Shown: positions 5,263-5,681 of the stretch, piece after piece | Numbering within the stretch: the first letter of the stretch is position 1 | How the letters are laid out: the number at the start of each line of letters is the position of its first letter | Position numbers and translations under genes: made by a program | The notes under the pieces: model-generated | Databases searched by the model: none | What the model was told of the DNA's origin: nothing | What the model saw: the letters and a program-made list of their open reading frames with translations, nothing else | DNA from: Candidatus Kapaibacterium sp. | GTDB taxonomy: Bacteria > Bacteroidota > Ignavibacteria > Kapaibacteriales > HRBIN21 | NCBI GenBank assembly: GCA_025055465.1 | Contig: JANWXA010000131.1 | Location: 1 to 5,681 of the forward strand | DNA: 5,681 bases | Reading direction: 5' to 3'

Positions 5263-5681
5263 ATGCCAGACGTCACAGCCCTGGTCATCGGAAGCGGCCA
5301 CAACGGGCTTGTGGCCGCCGCGTACTTGGCCAAAGCCGGCCATCGGGTGCTCGTGCTGGAGCGTCGCCCCGTTGTGGGAGGCGCCGTCTGCACCGAGGAG
5401 ATGTTCGGCGGGTTCCGGATGGACGTGGGGGGCTCAGCGCACATCCTCATCCACCATACCCCGATCGTGCAGGAACTAGAGCTGGAGCGCTACGGGCTTC
5501 GCTACCTGGACCTGGACCCCTTCCTCTGCGCTCCGTTCGAAGACGGAACGGCGCTCTACTTCTACCGGGACCTGGAGCGCACCTGCCAGTCCATCGCCTC
5601 CATGAGCCCGGAAGACGCCGAGCGCTACCGGGAGTTTGTGCACTTCTGGCGCCCGATCAACGAGGCAGTCTTTGAGGCTTT
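5263..5681 (+). CDS. crtO: CrtO-type carotenoid ketolase / phytoene-desaturase-like FAD oxidoreductase (partial, cut at right edge)
   Basis: The first 139 residues are visible. They begin with a dinucleotide-binding Rossmann motif, VIGSGHNGLVAAAYLAKAG (8-26), with the acidic strand end at E33 and the GG of the FAD signature at 39-40. After this comes VQELELERYGLRYL (69-82), then LCAPFEDG, YRDLERTCQSIA and SPEDAERYREFVHFW. That later block resembles, from memory, cyanobacterial CrtO (beta-carotene 4-ketolase) more than CrtI phytoene desaturases, whose N-terminus usually has GxGFGGL and a different continuation. CrtO oxidises C4 of a beta-ionone ring to a ketone. In a locus with CrtYc/CrtYd and CruF this would give a 4-keto, 1'-hydroxy gamma-carotene. 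The ATG lies 5 nt after the preceding stop; no Shine-Dalgarno is seen. The alternatives are another member of the superfamily, such as a desaturase or PYROXD2-like oxidoreductase. The missing C-terminal part would decide. Confidence 0.78.
   Translation, partial: MPDVTALVIGSGHNGLVAAAYLAKAGHRVLVLERRPVVGGAVCTEEMFGGFRMDVGGSAHILIHHTPIVQELELERYGLRYLDLDPFLCAPFEDGTALYFYRDLERTCQSIASMSPEDAERYREFVHFWRPINEAVFEA

Noticed and set aside
4938..5675. 245-residue plus-strand frame spanning the membrane-protein and CrtO-like genes
   Set aside because: It overlaps two well-supported genes in another frame and is Arg/Pro/Ser-rich low-complexity sequence, typical of a shadow frame.

Overview
The window is a compact, fully coding stretch of GC-rich bacterial DNA. 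It carries a carotenoid biosynthesis locus built around a photoreceptor-type regulator of the CarH/LitR family (MerR DNA-binding domain plus cobalamin-binding domain). The gene set is phytoene synthase CrtB, carotenoid 1,2-hydratase CruF, the two-subunit lycopene cyclase CrtYc/CrtYd and the start of a CrtO-type ketolase. Together with a DUF6992-like membrane protein this points to the Rhodothermota/Bacteroidota side of the tree (Rhodothermus/Salinibacter relatives). That placement is an inference from gene content; no marker gene is present.

Layout. Six genes run leftward from about 3667 to the left edge with essentially no gaps: carH, crtB, an exported START/SRPBCC-like protein, cruF, crtYc and crtYd (cut by the left edge). 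Junctions are TAG-ATG abutments (carH/crtB and SRPBCC/cruF), an ATGA overlap (cruF/crtYc) and a TGATG overlap (crtYc/crtYd), so this is almost certainly one operon with translational coupling. Three genes run rightward from 3766: a DUF523 (TudS-like)-DUF1722 protein, a small four-helix membrane protein with a signal peptide, and a CrtO-like FAD oxidoreductase cut by the right edge. The only non-coding DNA longer than a few bases is the 98-bp divergent spacer 3668-3765. It contains a perfect 12-bp palindrome, a good candidate for the regulator's operator.

How the genes fit together (inference from known families). CrtB makes phytoene; a desaturase, not in the window, would make lycopene; CrtYc+CrtYd cyclise one or both ends; CruF hydrates the remaining psi end of a monocyclic carotene; CrtO adds a 4-keto group to the beta ring. 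The expected product is a keto-hydroxy gamma-carotene, the core of salinixanthin-type acylglycoside carotenoids. CarH, using adenosylcobalamin, would repress the locus in the dark and release it in light, possibly in both directions. The least explained members are the exported START-like protein inside the crt operon, the TudS-DUF1722 protein facing it, and the small membrane protein. CarH itself has Ser at the position where the Thermus protein has its photolysis-product ligand His132.
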